Assembly (NCBI GenBank): GCA_016788045.1 | Contig: JAEUTG010000011.1 | Span: 1 to 62,955 of the forward strand | Direction: 5' to 3' | From: Bacteroidales bacterium | GTDB taxonomy: Bacteria > Bacteroidota > Bacteroidia > Bacteroidales > Lentimicrobiaceae | DNA: 62,955 nt | In this document: positions 36,048-45,157 of the stretch, piece by piece | Layout: every line of letters starts with the position of its first letter | Position numbering within the stretch: position 1 is the stretch's first letter | Program-made: the position numbers and the translations under genes | The notes under the pieces: generated by a model | The model's input: the letters and a program-made list of their open reading frames with translations, nothing else | Database searches by the model: none | Told to the model about the DNA's origin: nothing

Positions 36048-36953
36048 ATGAAACTTACCTCAATTTCGTTAATCCTGCTGTTGGCATTCCAATGTGTTTC
36101 AGCGCAGAGCTATCATCCTTTTCTGGAAGAAAACAAACAATGGGCCGAGTTGAATGTTTTTCAGACTCCTGTTCCCGATCCGCAGACCACGGTCTTTTCT
36201 ACCCTAACCTACAGACTTGCCGGAGATACAACCATTGAAGGCAGTATCTGGAAAAAACTGTTTTATACAAGCAGTGATCCTGTTTTCGGTAACTGGCAGC
36301 AGGATCTGTGCTTTTACCGCGAGCAGGACCGTAAGGTCTACCGCTACTACGACCCCCTTACGGGTGAAGAAATGCTCTATGATTTTTCCCTGTCAGCCGG
36401 TGATTCTCTGTTTATCGGGGATGGACAGCCATTCGACTACTGGATTCATGTGGTGCAGGCTGATTCAGTATTGTTGAACGGACAGATGCACCGCCGCCTT
36501 TTGTTTGACGATCCGGCTGAAACCTGGATAGAAGGCCTCGGCAGCACCTACCGGCCATTCGATCCGATCTATGCGCAGTTTGATCTTGGTGGTGGGATGT
36601 ATTCCCTGCTTTGTGTCAGCAATCAGGAAGGGCAGATTTATCAGGATTCGCTCTACAACGGATGTTTCGTTGAGGCTATCCTGCCTGCCGGGGTAGACAA
36701 AACGGGGAATCCGGGGCCAAAGGTCACCGTATATCACGACACAGAAACCCGTACACTGCACGTAAAAACTGAAGGGAAAATCAATGAATTCAGGCATTTC
36801 AGGCTGTATAATACTGCCGGAGCTTTCATTCAGGCCGGTGAAATAACAGGAAATCCTTTCTGCCTCAGCAGTGCATCATTGGAAACCGGACTGTATATTC
36901 TCCGCATATCCGGACCTGAGAAAGTGCATTCTGTCAGGTTTGTGGTTAACTGA
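36048..36953 (+). CDS. Uncharacterised secreted protein, probable T9SS cargo
   Basis: A 301-residue protein beginning 3 bp after the preceding stop. The signal peptide is about residues 1-19 (MKLTSISLILLLAFQCVSAQ). It contains DTTIEGSIWKKLFYTSS and FYREQDRKVYRYYDPLTGEE. This pattern (a cost-to-replace reading of W-K-K-L-F-Y then V-Y-R-Y) is frequent in unnamed Bacteroidota secreted proteins, but I cannot assign a function. The C-terminal 80 residues (VTVYHDTETRTLHVKTEGKI ... HSVRFVVN) look like a sorting domain in which the usual YPNP is replaced by YHDTET, so T9SS export is likely but less certain than for its neighbour. Confidence 0.8.
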   Translation: MKLTSISLILLLAFQCVSAQSYHPFLEENKQWAELNVFQTPVPDPQTTVFSTLTYRLAGDTTIEGSIWKKLFYTSSDPVFGNWQQDLCFYREQDRKVYRYYDPLTGEEMLYDFSLSAGDSLFIGDGQPFDYWIHVVQADSVLLNGQMHRRLLFDDPAETWIEGLGSTYRPFDPIYAQFDLGGGMYSLLCVSNQEGQIYQDSLYNGCFVEAILPAGVDKTGNPGPKVTVYHDTETRTLHVKTEGKINEFRHFRLYNTAGAFIQAGEITGNPFCLSSASLETGLYILRISGPEKVHSVRFVVN

Positions 36954-37020
36954 ATAGTCCTGCCTGTAAAAGCCAGTTAAGCTCATTTTGTCTGACCAAC
37001 AGGGGTTGTCAGATAATTTC

Positions 37021-37028
37021 TATTTTTG
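37021..37028 (+). promoter_or_regulatory. Putative -7 box for the 39-residue membrane protein
   Basis: TATTTTTG fully matches TAnnTTTG, ending 17 bases before the ATG at 37046, giving a very short leader. No -33 at the right spacing. Confidence 0.4.
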
Positions 37029-37045
37029 AGAACCAAAAGCAAACT

Positions 37046-37165
37046 ATGGATATCTGGGTAAAAATCGGTGTCTTGTTAATTGTTGTTCACCTGGTAGCCG
37101 GATTCGGCTGGCTGGTTTACAAGCTCTCTCCCCGGAGGAAACCACGGGAGAAAGAACAGGAATAG
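37046..37165 (+). CDS. 39-residue single-pass membrane protein
   Basis: This short gene reads MDIWVKIGVLLIVVHLVAGF then GWLVYKLSPRRKPREKEQE. One hydrophobic helix (about 4-26) is followed by a basic tail (RRKPREK), so by the positive-inside rule the C-terminus faces the cytoplasm. It is preceded by a full -7 promoter box and ends 11 bp before the 3' end of the convergent GH92 gene. I recall very similar microproteins (IKIGxLL ... GFGWLxYKLSPRKK) in many Bacteroidota, so it is probably real, but its role is unknown. Confidence 0.7.
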   Translation: MDIWVKIGVLLIVVHLVAGFGWLVYKLSPRRKPREKEQE

Positions 37166-37176
37166 ACTACCCCTGC

Positions 37177-39492
37177 TTATTCATTCTTTCCTGGAAGGAA
37201 TTCCATGACAACAGGCTTTTTAAGCGGCCGGTTGCTCATCTCAAACACAAGCTCGCCGCCCTTCATCAGGTCTTCATGCCTGATATAGAGTTTGTTGTAT
37301 GGCAGACCGTTGAGAAGTACCCGTTTTACAAAGATGTTTTCCCTGCTCAGGTTATGTGCTCTGATCACAAAGGTTTTCCCGTTTTCAAGGTTCAGCTTCG
37401 CCTCCTCCACTGATGGGCTCCCAAGCACATATTCGTTGCTCCCCGGGCAAACCGGATAGAAGCCCAGGGCGCTGAAAATGTACCAGGCCGACATTTGTCC
37501 GCAATCGTCGTTGCCAGGCAACCCTCCGGGCGTGGCATCGTAAAGCTTATCCATAATCTGATGCACTCGCTGCTGGGTTTTCCAGGGGACACCGGCATAG
37601 CTGTACAGATAAGGTACGTGGTGGCTGGGTTCATTGCCATGCACATAGTTGCCGATGATGCCCCGCTTGTCGATGTCCTCCGATTCGGCAATGTGCTTTT
37701 CGTCGAGCTGCATGGTGAAAAGCGTGTCGAGGTGGGCAGTAAACCTGTCGTTTCCTCCGGCATGTTCAATCAACCAGGCCGGATCGTGCGGCACATAGAG
37801 TGAATAATTCCATGCATTGCCTTCAATAAAACCTTGTCCTTCTGTTTTGAGCGGGTCAAAGTCGGTCTGCCAGCTTCCGTCGCTCAGGCGGGGCCTCATA
37901 AAGCCTGCCGATTCATCAAAAATGCGTTCAAACGAGCGCGCCCTGCGGTTGTAAATGCCGGCCAATCCCCTGTTTCCCGATTTTTCAGCCATCCGGGCAA
38001 TGCACCAGTCATCGTAGGCATATTCCAGGGTTTTGGAGGCTGAGTTGCTGGTTTTGTCGGCCGGCGCATAGCCATATTTCATATAATCACCAATACCATC
38101 GTACATGGTATAAGTCGCGCTGGCATCCATGGCCTCCAGGGCTTCCGCCGCATCAAAGCCACCGATACCTTTCAGAAAGGCATCCGCAATCACAGGAACG
38201 GCATGATACCCGATCATGCACCAGTTCTCATTGGCATGATGCGACCATATGGGCAGAATGCCGTGTACGCTCTGCCGGCGGTGGGCGAGCATGGAGTTTA
38301 CCATATCGGAAGTCCGCTTCTGCTGCACGATGGTAAGCAGTGGATGTAGTGCTCTGTAAGTGTCCCAGAGCGAAAAAGTGGAGTAATTGGTAAATCCTTC
38401 TGCCCGGTGATTGTTCTGATCCAACCCGCGGTAATTACTGTCCGCATCCATATAAAGGGTAGGGGAGAGAAATGCATGGTAAAGGCTGGTATAGAAGTTC
38501 TTTTTTACCTCTTCACTTCCCTTCACCTCAATCCGGCTGAGTTCCCGGTTCCAGGTTTCGCGCGCCTGGTTCCTGATCTTGTCAAAGTCAAAGCCCGGAG
38601 TCTCTGCTCTCAGGTTGTTGAGTGCCCCTTCTGTACTCACGGGCGACAGGGCAAATTTCACCATCAAGGCCTCACCTGCTGCCATGCTGAACCTGAACCA
38701 GGCAGTGATCTCTTTGCCGGCCATTTCAGGGAAATTTTCCTTTTCGTTGAATTTCCGGTAGAAGCCCCGGTAAATGATTTCTTCCGGATTTTCAAACCCA
38801 TAGCGCTGAATGGGCTTCGACAACACCATGGCAAAATAAAGGGTACGGGTACGGGCCCAGCCGCGGGTCTGGCGGTAGCCGGTAATCAGGGTGTCGTTCT
38901 CAACACGTATAAACTGCCAGGTATTCTTGCCGGGATAGTTGTAAATGCCGGCACTCATGTCGAGAATCAGATTGGTTTCACCAGCCTGATCGTAGGTATA
39001 ACGATGAAATCCTACCCTTTCTGTAGCCGTGAGCTCGGCGAGAATTCCGTAATCATCCAGTTTTACGGCATAGTAACCGGGGGATGCCTGCTCCCGGTCA
39101 TGTGAAAAGCGGCTGCGGTAGCCCGAAGCGGGATTACTGCGGGTGCCGGTATTCAGCAAGAGCTTTCCGGTAATCGGCATCAGCAGAAAATCGCCCAGGT
39201 CGCTGTGTCCGGTGCCCGAAAAATGGGTGTGACTGAAACCGCAGATGGTTTGGTCGTTGTATTGATAACCTGCGCAATAGGCATACACATCTTTGTTATA
39301 TCCTTGCCCGGTTGAATAGGGTATGGTATCGGTATCCGGGCTCAGCTGAACCATTCCGAAAGGAACTGTTGCTCCGGGGAAGGTATGCCCCATGTGGTCA
39401 GTGCCAGTGAACGGGTATACGAAATCAACGGGTTTCTGTGCTGCAGCAAACAACGGAAATGCAAGCATGATAAGTATCCGGATGGTTTTCAT
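37177..39492 (-). CDS. GH92 family glycosidase (predicted alpha-mannosidase)
   Basis: A 771-residue exported enzyme with signal peptide 1-18. The opening VDFVYPFTGTDHMGHTFPGATVPFGMVQLSPDT is the GH92 N-terminal signature. Later family blocks are intact: GFSHTHFSGTGH (about 83-94), FSLWDTYRALHPL, GNEPSHHVPYLYSYAG (619-634) and GNDDCGQMSAWYIFSALGFYPVCPG (660 on), which hold the acid and the general-base Asp residues. GH92 enzymes are calcium-dependent exo-alpha-mannosidases acting on N-glycan or yeast-mannan-type linkages; linkage specificity is not readable. No SusC/SusD pair or other CAZyme is adjacent, so it is not in a visible PUL. It carries no T9SS sorting domain and is probably periplasmic. 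Confidence 0.93.
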   Translation of the reverse strand: MKTIRILIMLAFPLFAAAQKPVDFVYPFTGTDHMGHTFPGATVPFGMVQLSPDTDTIPYSTGQGYNKDVYAYCAGYQYNDQTICGFSHTHFSGTGHSDLGDFLLMPITGKLLLNTGTRSNPASGYRSRFSHDREQASPGYYAVKLDDYGILAELTATERVGFHRYTYDQAGETNLILDMSAGIYNYPGKNTWQFIRVENDTLITGYRQTRGWARTRTLYFAMVLSKPIQRYGFENPEEIIYRGFYRKFNEKENFPEMAGKEITAWFRFSMAAGEALMVKFALSPVSTEGALNNLRAETPGFDFDKIRNQARETWNRELSRIEVKGSEEVKKNFYTSLYHAFLSPTLYMDADSNYRGLDQNNHRAEGFTNYSTFSLWDTYRALHPLLTIVQQKRTSDMVNSMLAHRRQSVHGILPIWSHHANENWCMIGYHAVPVIADAFLKGIGGFDAAEALEAMDASATYTMYDGIGDYMKYGYAPADKTSNSASKTLEYAYDDWCIARMAEKSGNRGLAGIYNRRARSFERIFDESAGFMRPRLSDGSWQTDFDPLKTEGQGFIEGNAWNYSLYVPHDPAWLIEHAGGNDRFTAHLDTLFTMQLDEKHIAESEDIDKRGIIGNYVHGNEPSHHVPYLYSYAGVPWKTQQRVHQIMDKLYDATPGGLPGNDDCGQMSAWYIFSALGFYPVCPGSNEYVLGSPSVEEAKLNLENGKTFVIRAHNLSRENIFVKRVLLNGLPYNKLYIRHEDLMKGGELVFEMSNRPLKKPVVMEFLPGKNE

Positions 39493-39513
39493 CGGTTGAG
39501 AGGGTTATACAGG

Positions 39514-39521
39514 CAAACATA
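39514..39521 (-). promoter_or_regulatory. Putative -7 box for the GH92 gene
   Basis: The minus strand reads TATGTTTG, a full TAnnTTTG match, 22 bp from the ATG. No -33 element at the expected spacing. Confidence 0.45.
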
Positions 39522-39607
39522 AGTAAAAGATACAAAAGCCGGATGTATGTCAATTTTTTTAATGTGCAGGTTCAATCTGCTGCAGTTTTCGGTATTTTTA
39601 ATCCCTG

Positions 39608-39615
39608 TAAATTTG
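39608..39615 (+). promoter_or_regulatory. Putative -7 box for the SQR operon
   Basis: TAAATTTG fully matches TAnnTTTG. A T-rich TTTTC at 39586-39590, 17 bp away, is a poor -33 element. Predicted start is near 39622, about 42 bases ahead of the ATG. Confidence 0.5.
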
Positions 39616-39663
39616 TGAAATACAGCATCCTTTATTCATCATCGTTCTAACAAAAAATCAAAA

Positions 39664-41121
39664 ATGGCAAAAGTTGTCGTTCTGGGCGCCGGTATTGCCG
39701 GACATACCGCTGCTGCTTTCCTGCGTAAAAAACTCAGTAAGAAGCACGAAGTGGTGGTGGTAGCACCAAACTCCTATTATCAGTGGATTCCTTCGAACAT
39801 CTGGGTTGGGGTTGGCCGTATGACCATTGATCAGGTACGGTTTAAACTGGCTCCGCTCTACAAACGCTGGGGCATTGATTTCAGGCAGGCAAGGGCAGTG
39901 AGCATTCATCCCGAAGGTGACATCAATTCTGAGAGGCCTTTTGTCAGCATAGAATACACAACAGAGGAAAGAAAGGGACAGACCGGCCGTATTGATTATG
40001 ATTTCCTGGTAAATGCCACCGGCCCGAAACTGAATTTTGAAGCCACCGAAGGACTGGGTCCGGGTAAAAATACCGTATCCGTTTGTTCATACGATCATGC
40101 AGCCCATGCCTGGGAAAAACTTCAGGAATCTATTGCCAGAATGGAGAAAGGAGAGAAACAACGGTTTGTGATCGGGACCGGACATCCGACAGCCACCTGT
40201 CAGGGAGCAGCCTTCGAGTACATCCTCAATGTTGCCTTTGAACTGCGAAAACGAAAACTGGATCACCTGGCTGAAATTACCTGGCTTACCAATGAATACG
40301 AGTTGGGAGATTTCGGCATGGGCGGTGCCTACATCAAACGGGGTGGTTACATTACCTCAACCCGGGTTTTTGCAGAGTCGTTTCTGGGCGAAAACAACAT
40401 CAAATGGATCAAACGGGCCGGTGTGAAAAAAGTTGAACCCGGCCTGATTCATTACGAAACCCTTGATGGAGAAGCTAACCAGATCGGTTTCGATTTTTCG
40501 ATGCTGATTCCCGGTTTTGCCGGAGTAGGCCTGAAAGCTTTCGACAAATCCGGAGCTGACATCACCCTGAGCCTCTTTGCCCCCAGTGGCCTGATGAAGG
40601 TTGATGCTGACTATTCACCAAAACCCTTTGATGAGTGGAAAGCATCCGACTGGCCAGAAACCTATCAGAGTCCGGCTTACAGCAACATCTACGCTCCCGG
40701 CATTGCCTTTGCTCCACCACATCCGATTTCAAAACCCATGACCAGCAAAAACGGAACAGCCATCTTCCCTTCACCTCCCCGAACCGGGATGCCTTCAGGG
40801 GTTATGGGCAAGATTGTGGCTGAAAACCTTATCAATGAAATCAAGACCGGAAAGCAGGAGTTTAAACACAAAGCCAGCATGGGCCGGATGGGGGCTGCCT
40901 GCATCGTTTCCGCCGGATATGGCATGCGAAGCGGAGCTGCCGCTACCATGACTGTTCATCCCATCGTGCCCGACTGGGATAAATATCCTGAATACGGACG
41001 CAGCATCGACTATACCATGGGAGAAGCAGGCCTGGCCGGCCATTGGATGAAATGGTTCATGCATTACATGTTCCTTCACAAAGCCAAAGGATACCCTTTC
41101 TGGTGGTTGTTGCCCGAATAA
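39664..41121 (+). CDS. sqr: Sulfide:quinone oxidoreductase family flavoprotein
   Basis: A 485-residue FAD protein. The N-terminal dinucleotide-binding motif is VVVLGAGIAGHTAAAF. All three cysteines expected of sulfide:quinone oxidoreductases are present: Cys141 in VSVCSYDHA, Cys179 in TATCQGAAFEY and Cys413 in MGAACIVSAGYG. The pair 179/413 should form the sulfur-bridged redox site, and 141 assists flavin reduction. An amphipathic C-terminal helix (HWMKWFMHYMFLHKAKG) fits a monotopic membrane protein passing electrons to quinone. The long C-terminus and length of 485 residues suggest one of the less common SQR types rather than the classical bacterial type (about 430). A 52-residue gene follows 29 bp later and is probably cotranscribed. 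The subtype is not certain. Confidence 0.85.
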   Translation: MAKVVVLGAGIAGHTAAAFLRKKLSKKHEVVVVAPNSYYQWIPSNIWVGVGRMTIDQVRFKLAPLYKRWGIDFRQARAVSIHPEGDINSERPFVSIEYTTEERKGQTGRIDYDFLVNATGPKLNFEATEGLGPGKNTVSVCSYDHAAHAWEKLQESIARMEKGEKQRFVIGTGHPTATCQGAAFEYILNVAFELRKRKLDHLAEITWLTNEYELGDFGMGGAYIKRGGYITSTRVFAESFLGENNIKWIKRAGVKKVEPGLIHYETLDGEANQIGFDFSMLIPGFAGVGLKAFDKSGADITLSLFAPSGLMKVDADYSPKPFDEWKASDWPETYQSPAYSNIYAPGIAFAPPHPISKPMTSKNGTAIFPSPPRTGMPSGVMGKIVAENLINEIKTGKQEFKHKASMGRMGAACIVSAGYGMRSGAAATMTVHPIVPDWDKYPEYGRSIDYTMGEAGLAGHWMKWFMHYMFLHKAKGYPFWWLLPE

Positions 41122-41150
41122 GCCCCTTATTAAATTAAAATCCTGAAATC

Positions 41151-41309
41151 ATGAAAAATAAAACCGTTCAATCCTATTCCGAAGAATCTTATCCTCCCTT
41201 TCCAACCAAAGGCACCCTCTTCTGGAGGCGGTTCATGCCCTGGCAACTGGTCAGATTCTTTATTCTGAATTACAGAATCATCAAAATTGTGGTAGGCGGT
41301 CACTCCTGA
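41151..41309 (+). CDS. 52-residue protein downstream of SQR
   Basis: A short gene starting 29 bp after the SQR stop. The protein begins MKNKTVQSYSEESYPPFPTK and continues GTLFWRRFMPWQLVRFFILN before YRIIKIVVGGHS. It is basic and aromatic, with an amphipathic or membrane-hugging segment (FWRRFMPWQLVRFFILNYRIIKIV) and no signal peptide. Tight spacing and the same strand suggest it works with SQR at the membrane, perhaps as an anchor or small subunit. That role is inference. The SQR itself also ends in an amphipathic helix. Confidence 0.65.
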   Translation: MKNKTVQSYSEESYPPFPTKGTLFWRRFMPWQLVRFFILNYRIIKIVVGGHS

Positions 41310-41688
41310 TTTCCTGTCTGAAAGCCATGCATATTCCAGTTAATTCCTGAACAATCGTCTCTACTGAAAGAGACTCATTGGCTTATAGCTATTTTCAATT
41401 TGAGCAGTAACTCTGACGTTCGTGCGCACCTTATTTTCTGACCTGTCTGCATGGGCAAACAGGCAGGTGCGTGTGAACGATACCTGGCCAGCATTGGAGC
41501 AATGCCTGTGTTTCTGAGCGTTGAGTGCAGGACTCAATTTTCTTGCAGCAGGCGTAACATTGATAAGGTGAGGGCGCATGACATCATGTCTATCCCGGGA
41601 TTAAGTTGCTTCGATAGAGTAGTTTTACAAAAACACTGCTGAATTCACAAATTCCAATTTCACAATCCGCAATCTTCAATCCGAAATC
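41310..41688. other. Intergenic region between SQR operon and polA
   Basis: No gene recognised across 379 bp. Plus- and minus-strand ORFs of 60-70 codons overlap each other here and carry no motif. A short inverted repeat near 41361-41376 (GTCTCT ... AGAGAC) might be a terminator for the SQR operon, but there is no T-run. Confidence 0.4.
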
Positions 41689-44487
41689 TCAATGAGCCTC
41701 CAGCCAGTTGTTGCCGGTGCTCATCTCAACTTCAACAGGGACACCGAGCGGCAGGGCTGTCTTCATCAGCCTTTCAATAATGGGCTTCACTGTTTCAATC
41801 TCTGGCTTGTACACATCAAAAACAAGTTCGTCATGTACCTGCAGAATCATTTTTGATTTCAGGTTCTGTTGTCTGAACTCCCGGTGGATGTTAATCATGG
41901 CAATTTTAATCATATCGGCCGAGGAGCCCTGTATCGGGGCATTGATGGCATTCCGTTCGGCGAATCCACGCACAATGGCATTCGCAGAATTGATGTCGCG
42001 CAGGTAGCGCCGACGTTTTTTAAGGGTTTCAACATAGCCGTGCGATTTCGCAAAGGCAATGGTATCCGCCATGTATTGCCTGATGCCGGGAAACCTGTCG
42101 AAATACTGGCTGATGATGTCAGCGGCCTCTCGGCGGGGGATGCCGAGCTGCTCGGAAAGTCCGAAGGCCGAAATACCGTAAATAATGCCGAAGTTCACCG
42201 TTTTCGCATTCCGGCGCATGTCTTTGGTTACCTCATCCACTTCAAGGTTGTAAATACGGGCTGCAGTGGCAGTATGGATGTCAAGTCCCGCCCTGAATGC
42301 TTCCTGCATGGCTTTGTCGCCGCTGATATGGGCAATCAGCCTGAGCTCAATCTGCGAATAGTCGGCAGAGAGCAGCGTGAATTCATCGTTACGGGGCACA
42401 AAGGCTTTGCGGATTTCTCTTCCCCGTTCTGTGCGGATCGGGATGTTCTGAAGGTTGGGGTTGTTCGAACTCAGCCTTCCGGTAGAAGCCACCGCCTGAT
42501 TGAAGGATGAATGCACACGTCCGGTGGTTTTGTTTACCAGCAGAGGCAATGTATCGACGTAAGTGGATTTCAGTTTGGTGAGTGAACGGTAATCGAGGAT
42601 CATCCGGATGATTGGATGCTTGTTGACGAGCTTCTGTAAAACATCTTCACCGGTGGAATGCTGCTTTGTTTTGGTTTGCTTCGGATTGTCGGCCAGTTTC
42701 ATGCGGTCGAACAGTACTTCACCGAGTTGTTTGGGTGAACCGATGTTGAATTTCATGCCTGCCTGTTCGAAAATACCGGCTTCTACTTCCTTAATCTCGG
42801 CTTCAAGTTCAACTGAATAAGCATTCAGGTTTTTGGTGTCGATCCGGATACCTTCACGTTCCATATCAGCCAGAACCCTGATCAGGGGAATTTCAATTTC
42901 GTCGAAGAGTTGCCGGGTTTCGGTCTCTTGAAGCAGGGGCTCCAGCCGGTTTCTCAACCGAAGGGTAATGTCCGCATCTTCTGCAGCATATTCCTTGATG
43001 GTTTCAAGGTCAACCATGCGCATGTTCAGCTGGTTTTTGCCTTTTTTGCCGATCAGGGTTTCAATGGAGACCGGCTGATAATTGAGATAGGTGAGGGCCA
43101 GGGCATCCATGTTGTGTCGCATATCAGGCTCTATCAGGTAATGGGCCAGCATGGTATCGAACAATGGCCCTTCAACCCCTATCCCATAACCGGAAAGTAT
43201 GGAGATGTCAAACTTCATATTCTGGCCTGTTTTTGCAATGGCCGGGTCAGCGAAAATGCCGGAGAATTCTGCCAGCAATTGCAGGGCCTGCGAACGGTCG
43301 GAAGGCACTGGAACATACCAGGCTTCCCCTTCTTTAACGGCAAACGACATCCCAACCAGTTCTGCATCAAGGGTGTCGAGCCCGGTGGTTTCTGTGTCGA
43401 AGCAGAAAGAGCCAGCGGATTTCAGCTTTTCACAAAGCGCTTTCACTTTTTCCGGACTATCGGCCAGATGATAAGTGTGCGGGGTGTTCTCAATCGTATT
43501 CAGGTTGGTTTCCGCAGGCAAGGGTTCGTTTGCCGAACTGAAAAGATCGGGTGCTGCCCCGGGCCTGGAAGTTGCGGCAGCCTGTGGATTGCTGCTTAAG
43601 GAAAGATCCGTAAAAACTCTTTTGGCGAATGTTCTGAATTCCAGTTCATCCAGAAGATTTTTCAGGGCATCCTTGTCGGGTTCGGTCAGTTTGAGGGCTT
43701 CTTCATCAAATGCCACAGGGACATCCAGGATGATGGTAGCCAGTTCTTTCGACATCAAAGCCTGCTCTCCATAAGCCAGAACTTTCTCACGCATGGGCGC
43801 TTTCCCGATTTTCCCGGCGTTGGCAATCAGGTTTTCGATGGTGTCAAACTCCTCCAGCAATTTACGGGCGGTAACTTCCCCAACTCCCGGCATGCCCGGA
43901 ATATTGTCAGATGCATCTCCCCATAAGCCAAGCATGTCTTTTACCTGAGCGGGCCTTTTTATCCCGAATTTTGCACAAACTTCGGCCGGTCCCATAATCA
44001 CAGCATCCTCCCCTGGTTTTCCCGGTTTATAGATGCGGATGTTTTCCGTTACCAGCTGCCCGAAATCCTTGTCCGGGGTCATCATAAATACCTGATAACC
44101 CCTGGAGCCTGCCTGAGTAGCCAGGGTGCCGATGACGTCGTCGGCTTCGTAACCGTCAACAGCAAGTACGGGAACCCTGAATGCCTCAATCAGCCGGATA
44201 ATATAGGGGATTGCCGTGGCAATATCTTCGGGCATGCTTTCGCGCTGGGCTTTGTAGTCCGCAAAACTCTCATGCCTTACTGTGGGGGCATGGGTGTCGA
44301 AAGCCACGCCGATGTGGGTGGGTTTCTCGTTTTTTATTACGTCGTACAACGAGTTGGCAAACCCGAGTACCGCTGAGGTGTTCAGGCCCTTCGAATTGAT
44401 GCGTGGGTTGCGGTTTAATGCATAATAGGCCCTGTATATCAAGGCCATGGCGTCTAAAAGGAATAGTTTCTTATTGGTTTGCGGCAT
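41689..44487 (-). CDS. polA: DNA polymerase I
   Basis: A 932-residue family A polymerase. The ATG at 44487 gives MPQTNKKLFLLDAMALIYRAYYALNRNPR, the normal start of the 5'-nuclease domain; the longer frame adds an unrelated 29-residue leader. Domain order: 5'-3' exonuclease (about 1-290, with YEADDVIGTLA and DKDFGQLV and the GMPGVGEVTARKLL helix-hairpin-helix); 3'-5' exonuclease (about 340-520, with intact FDTETTGLD); polymerase (about 550-932) with motif A LLSADYSQIELRLIAHISG, motif B RRNAKTVNFGIIYGISAFGL and motif C VHDELVFDV. All catalytic acidic residues are present, so proofreading should be active. It joins Okazaki fragments after primer removal and fills repair gaps. It is monocistronic, with a full -7 box upstream. 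Confidence 0.96.
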   Translation of the reverse strand: MPQTNKKLFLLDAMALIYRAYYALNRNPRINSKGLNTSAVLGFANSLYDVIKNEKPTHIGVAFDTHAPTVRHESFADYKAQRESMPEDIATAIPYIIRLIEAFRVPVLAVDGYEADDVIGTLATQAGSRGYQVFMMTPDKDFGQLVTENIRIYKPGKPGEDAVIMGPAEVCAKFGIKRPAQVKDMLGLWGDASDNIPGMPGVGEVTARKLLEEFDTIENLIANAGKIGKAPMREKVLAYGEQALMSKELATIILDVPVAFDEEALKLTEPDKDALKNLLDELEFRTFAKRVFTDLSLSSNPQAAATSRPGAAPDLFSSANEPLPAETNLNTIENTPHTYHLADSPEKVKALCEKLKSAGSFCFDTETTGLDTLDAELVGMSFAVKEGEAWYVPVPSDRSQALQLLAEFSGIFADPAIAKTGQNMKFDISILSGYGIGVEGPLFDTMLAHYLIEPDMRHNMDALALTYLNYQPVSIETLIGKKGKNQLNMRMVDLETIKEYAAEDADITLRLRNRLEPLLQETETRQLFDEIEIPLIRVLADMEREGIRIDTKNLNAYSVELEAEIKEVEAGIFEQAGMKFNIGSPKQLGEVLFDRMKLADNPKQTKTKQHSTGEDVLQKLVNKHPIIRMILDYRSLTKLKSTYVDTLPLLVNKTTGRVHSSFNQAVASTGRLSSNNPNLQNIPIRTERGREIRKAFVPRNDEFTLLSADYSQIELRLIAHISGDKAMQEAFRAGLDIHTATAARIYNLEVDEVTKDMRRNAKTVNFGIIYGISAFGLSEQLGIPRREAADIISQYFDRFPGIRQYMADTIAFAKSHGYVETLKKRRRYLRDINSANAIVRGFAERNAINAPIQGSSADMIKIAMINIHREFRQQNLKSKMILQVHDELVFDVYKPEIETVKPIIERLMKTALPLGVPVEVEMSTGNNWLEAH

Positions 44488-44552
44488 GGTGCGGATTGGC
44501 TCAGAAATGGTTAGAATCTTAAAAAAGCGTGATCTGTTAGTCACAGCAATGA

Positions 44553-44560
44553 CAAAGGTA
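44553..44560 (-). promoter_or_regulatory. Putative -7 box for polA
   Basis: The minus strand reads TACCTTTG, a full TAnnTTTG match, 66 bp upstream of the polA ATG at 44487. It supports that start over the longer frame, whose first codon (44574) lies upstream of the box. No clear -33. Confidence 0.5.
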
Positions 44561-44664
44561 CTAAACATGTGCATCGGTTACCCGGATTATTGCACCGGAC
44601 TAACCTCTATGCCGGACCCAGGGCTGGATTTATAACCCAATTCTGCGTGGGAGGCGAAGGTGGA

Positions 44665-45018
44665 TTATTTCTTTTCCCTGATCACCAGCATATAGAAATC
44701 ATTGTCAAGAGCCAGGTATCCGTATTCATAGATAAAGCGGTATGTGCTTCCTTTCTGGGTAACATACAGGTGAGTGAAGTAGTTGAAATTGAACCCGAGG
44801 TTCGACAACTTTTCCTTGTGCACCGTGATTTTATCTTCCGGAATCAGCTCCATCAGAATCCGTCTGTTCTTTTTCAGAATGCTGTTGATGTGCCGGACTG
44901 TTTCGCTGCTGTCGCTGTTAAGCCGGTTGTTGTAATTGTTGCGGCATTGATCGTTACAGAATTTTTTATCGGCCCTGCCCTGAATCGGTTCTCCGCAATC
45001 GAGACATGTTTTTACCAT
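44665..45018 (-). CDS. Small zinc-ribbon protein (DUF2116-like)
   Basis: A 117-residue protein that starts MVKTCLDCGEPIQGRADKKF then CNDQCRNNYNN, giving four cysteines in a CxxC-x(14)-CxxxC arrangement, a treble-clef or zinc-ribbon knuckle. The C-terminal half (about 45-117) has NSILKKNRRILMELIPEDKITVHKEKLSNLGFNFNYFTHLYV, a wing-like alpha/beta region. Proteins of this form are common and uncharacterised in Bacteroidota. It could bind nucleic acid; this is inference. It is monocistronic, about 180 bp upstream of polA. Confidence 0.78.
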   Translation of the reverse strand: MVKTCLDCGEPIQGRADKKFCNDQCRNNYNNRLNSDSSETVRHINSILKKNRRILMELIPEDKITVHKEKLSNLGFNFNYFTHLYVTQKGSTYRFIYEYGYLALDNDFYMLVIREKK

Positions 45019-45157
45019 ATATAAATCTGATTATGTGATACATAAAGTGCCAATGAGGGCTAAAAATGAGTGTTTCTGCTGTTTTATTTTCCTGGAATGT
45101 GCGTATGTTTTACTTTTAGTAATGGATGAAGCTGTTTTGCCCCTGCAAAAGAAATGA

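Noticed and set aside
38407..39105. 232-codon plus-strand ORF within the GH92 gene
   Set aside because: Entirely antisense to a clear GH92 enzyme and without known motifs.
42910..43599. 229-codon plus-strand ORF within polA
   Set aside because: Antisense shadow of the DNA polymerase I gene.
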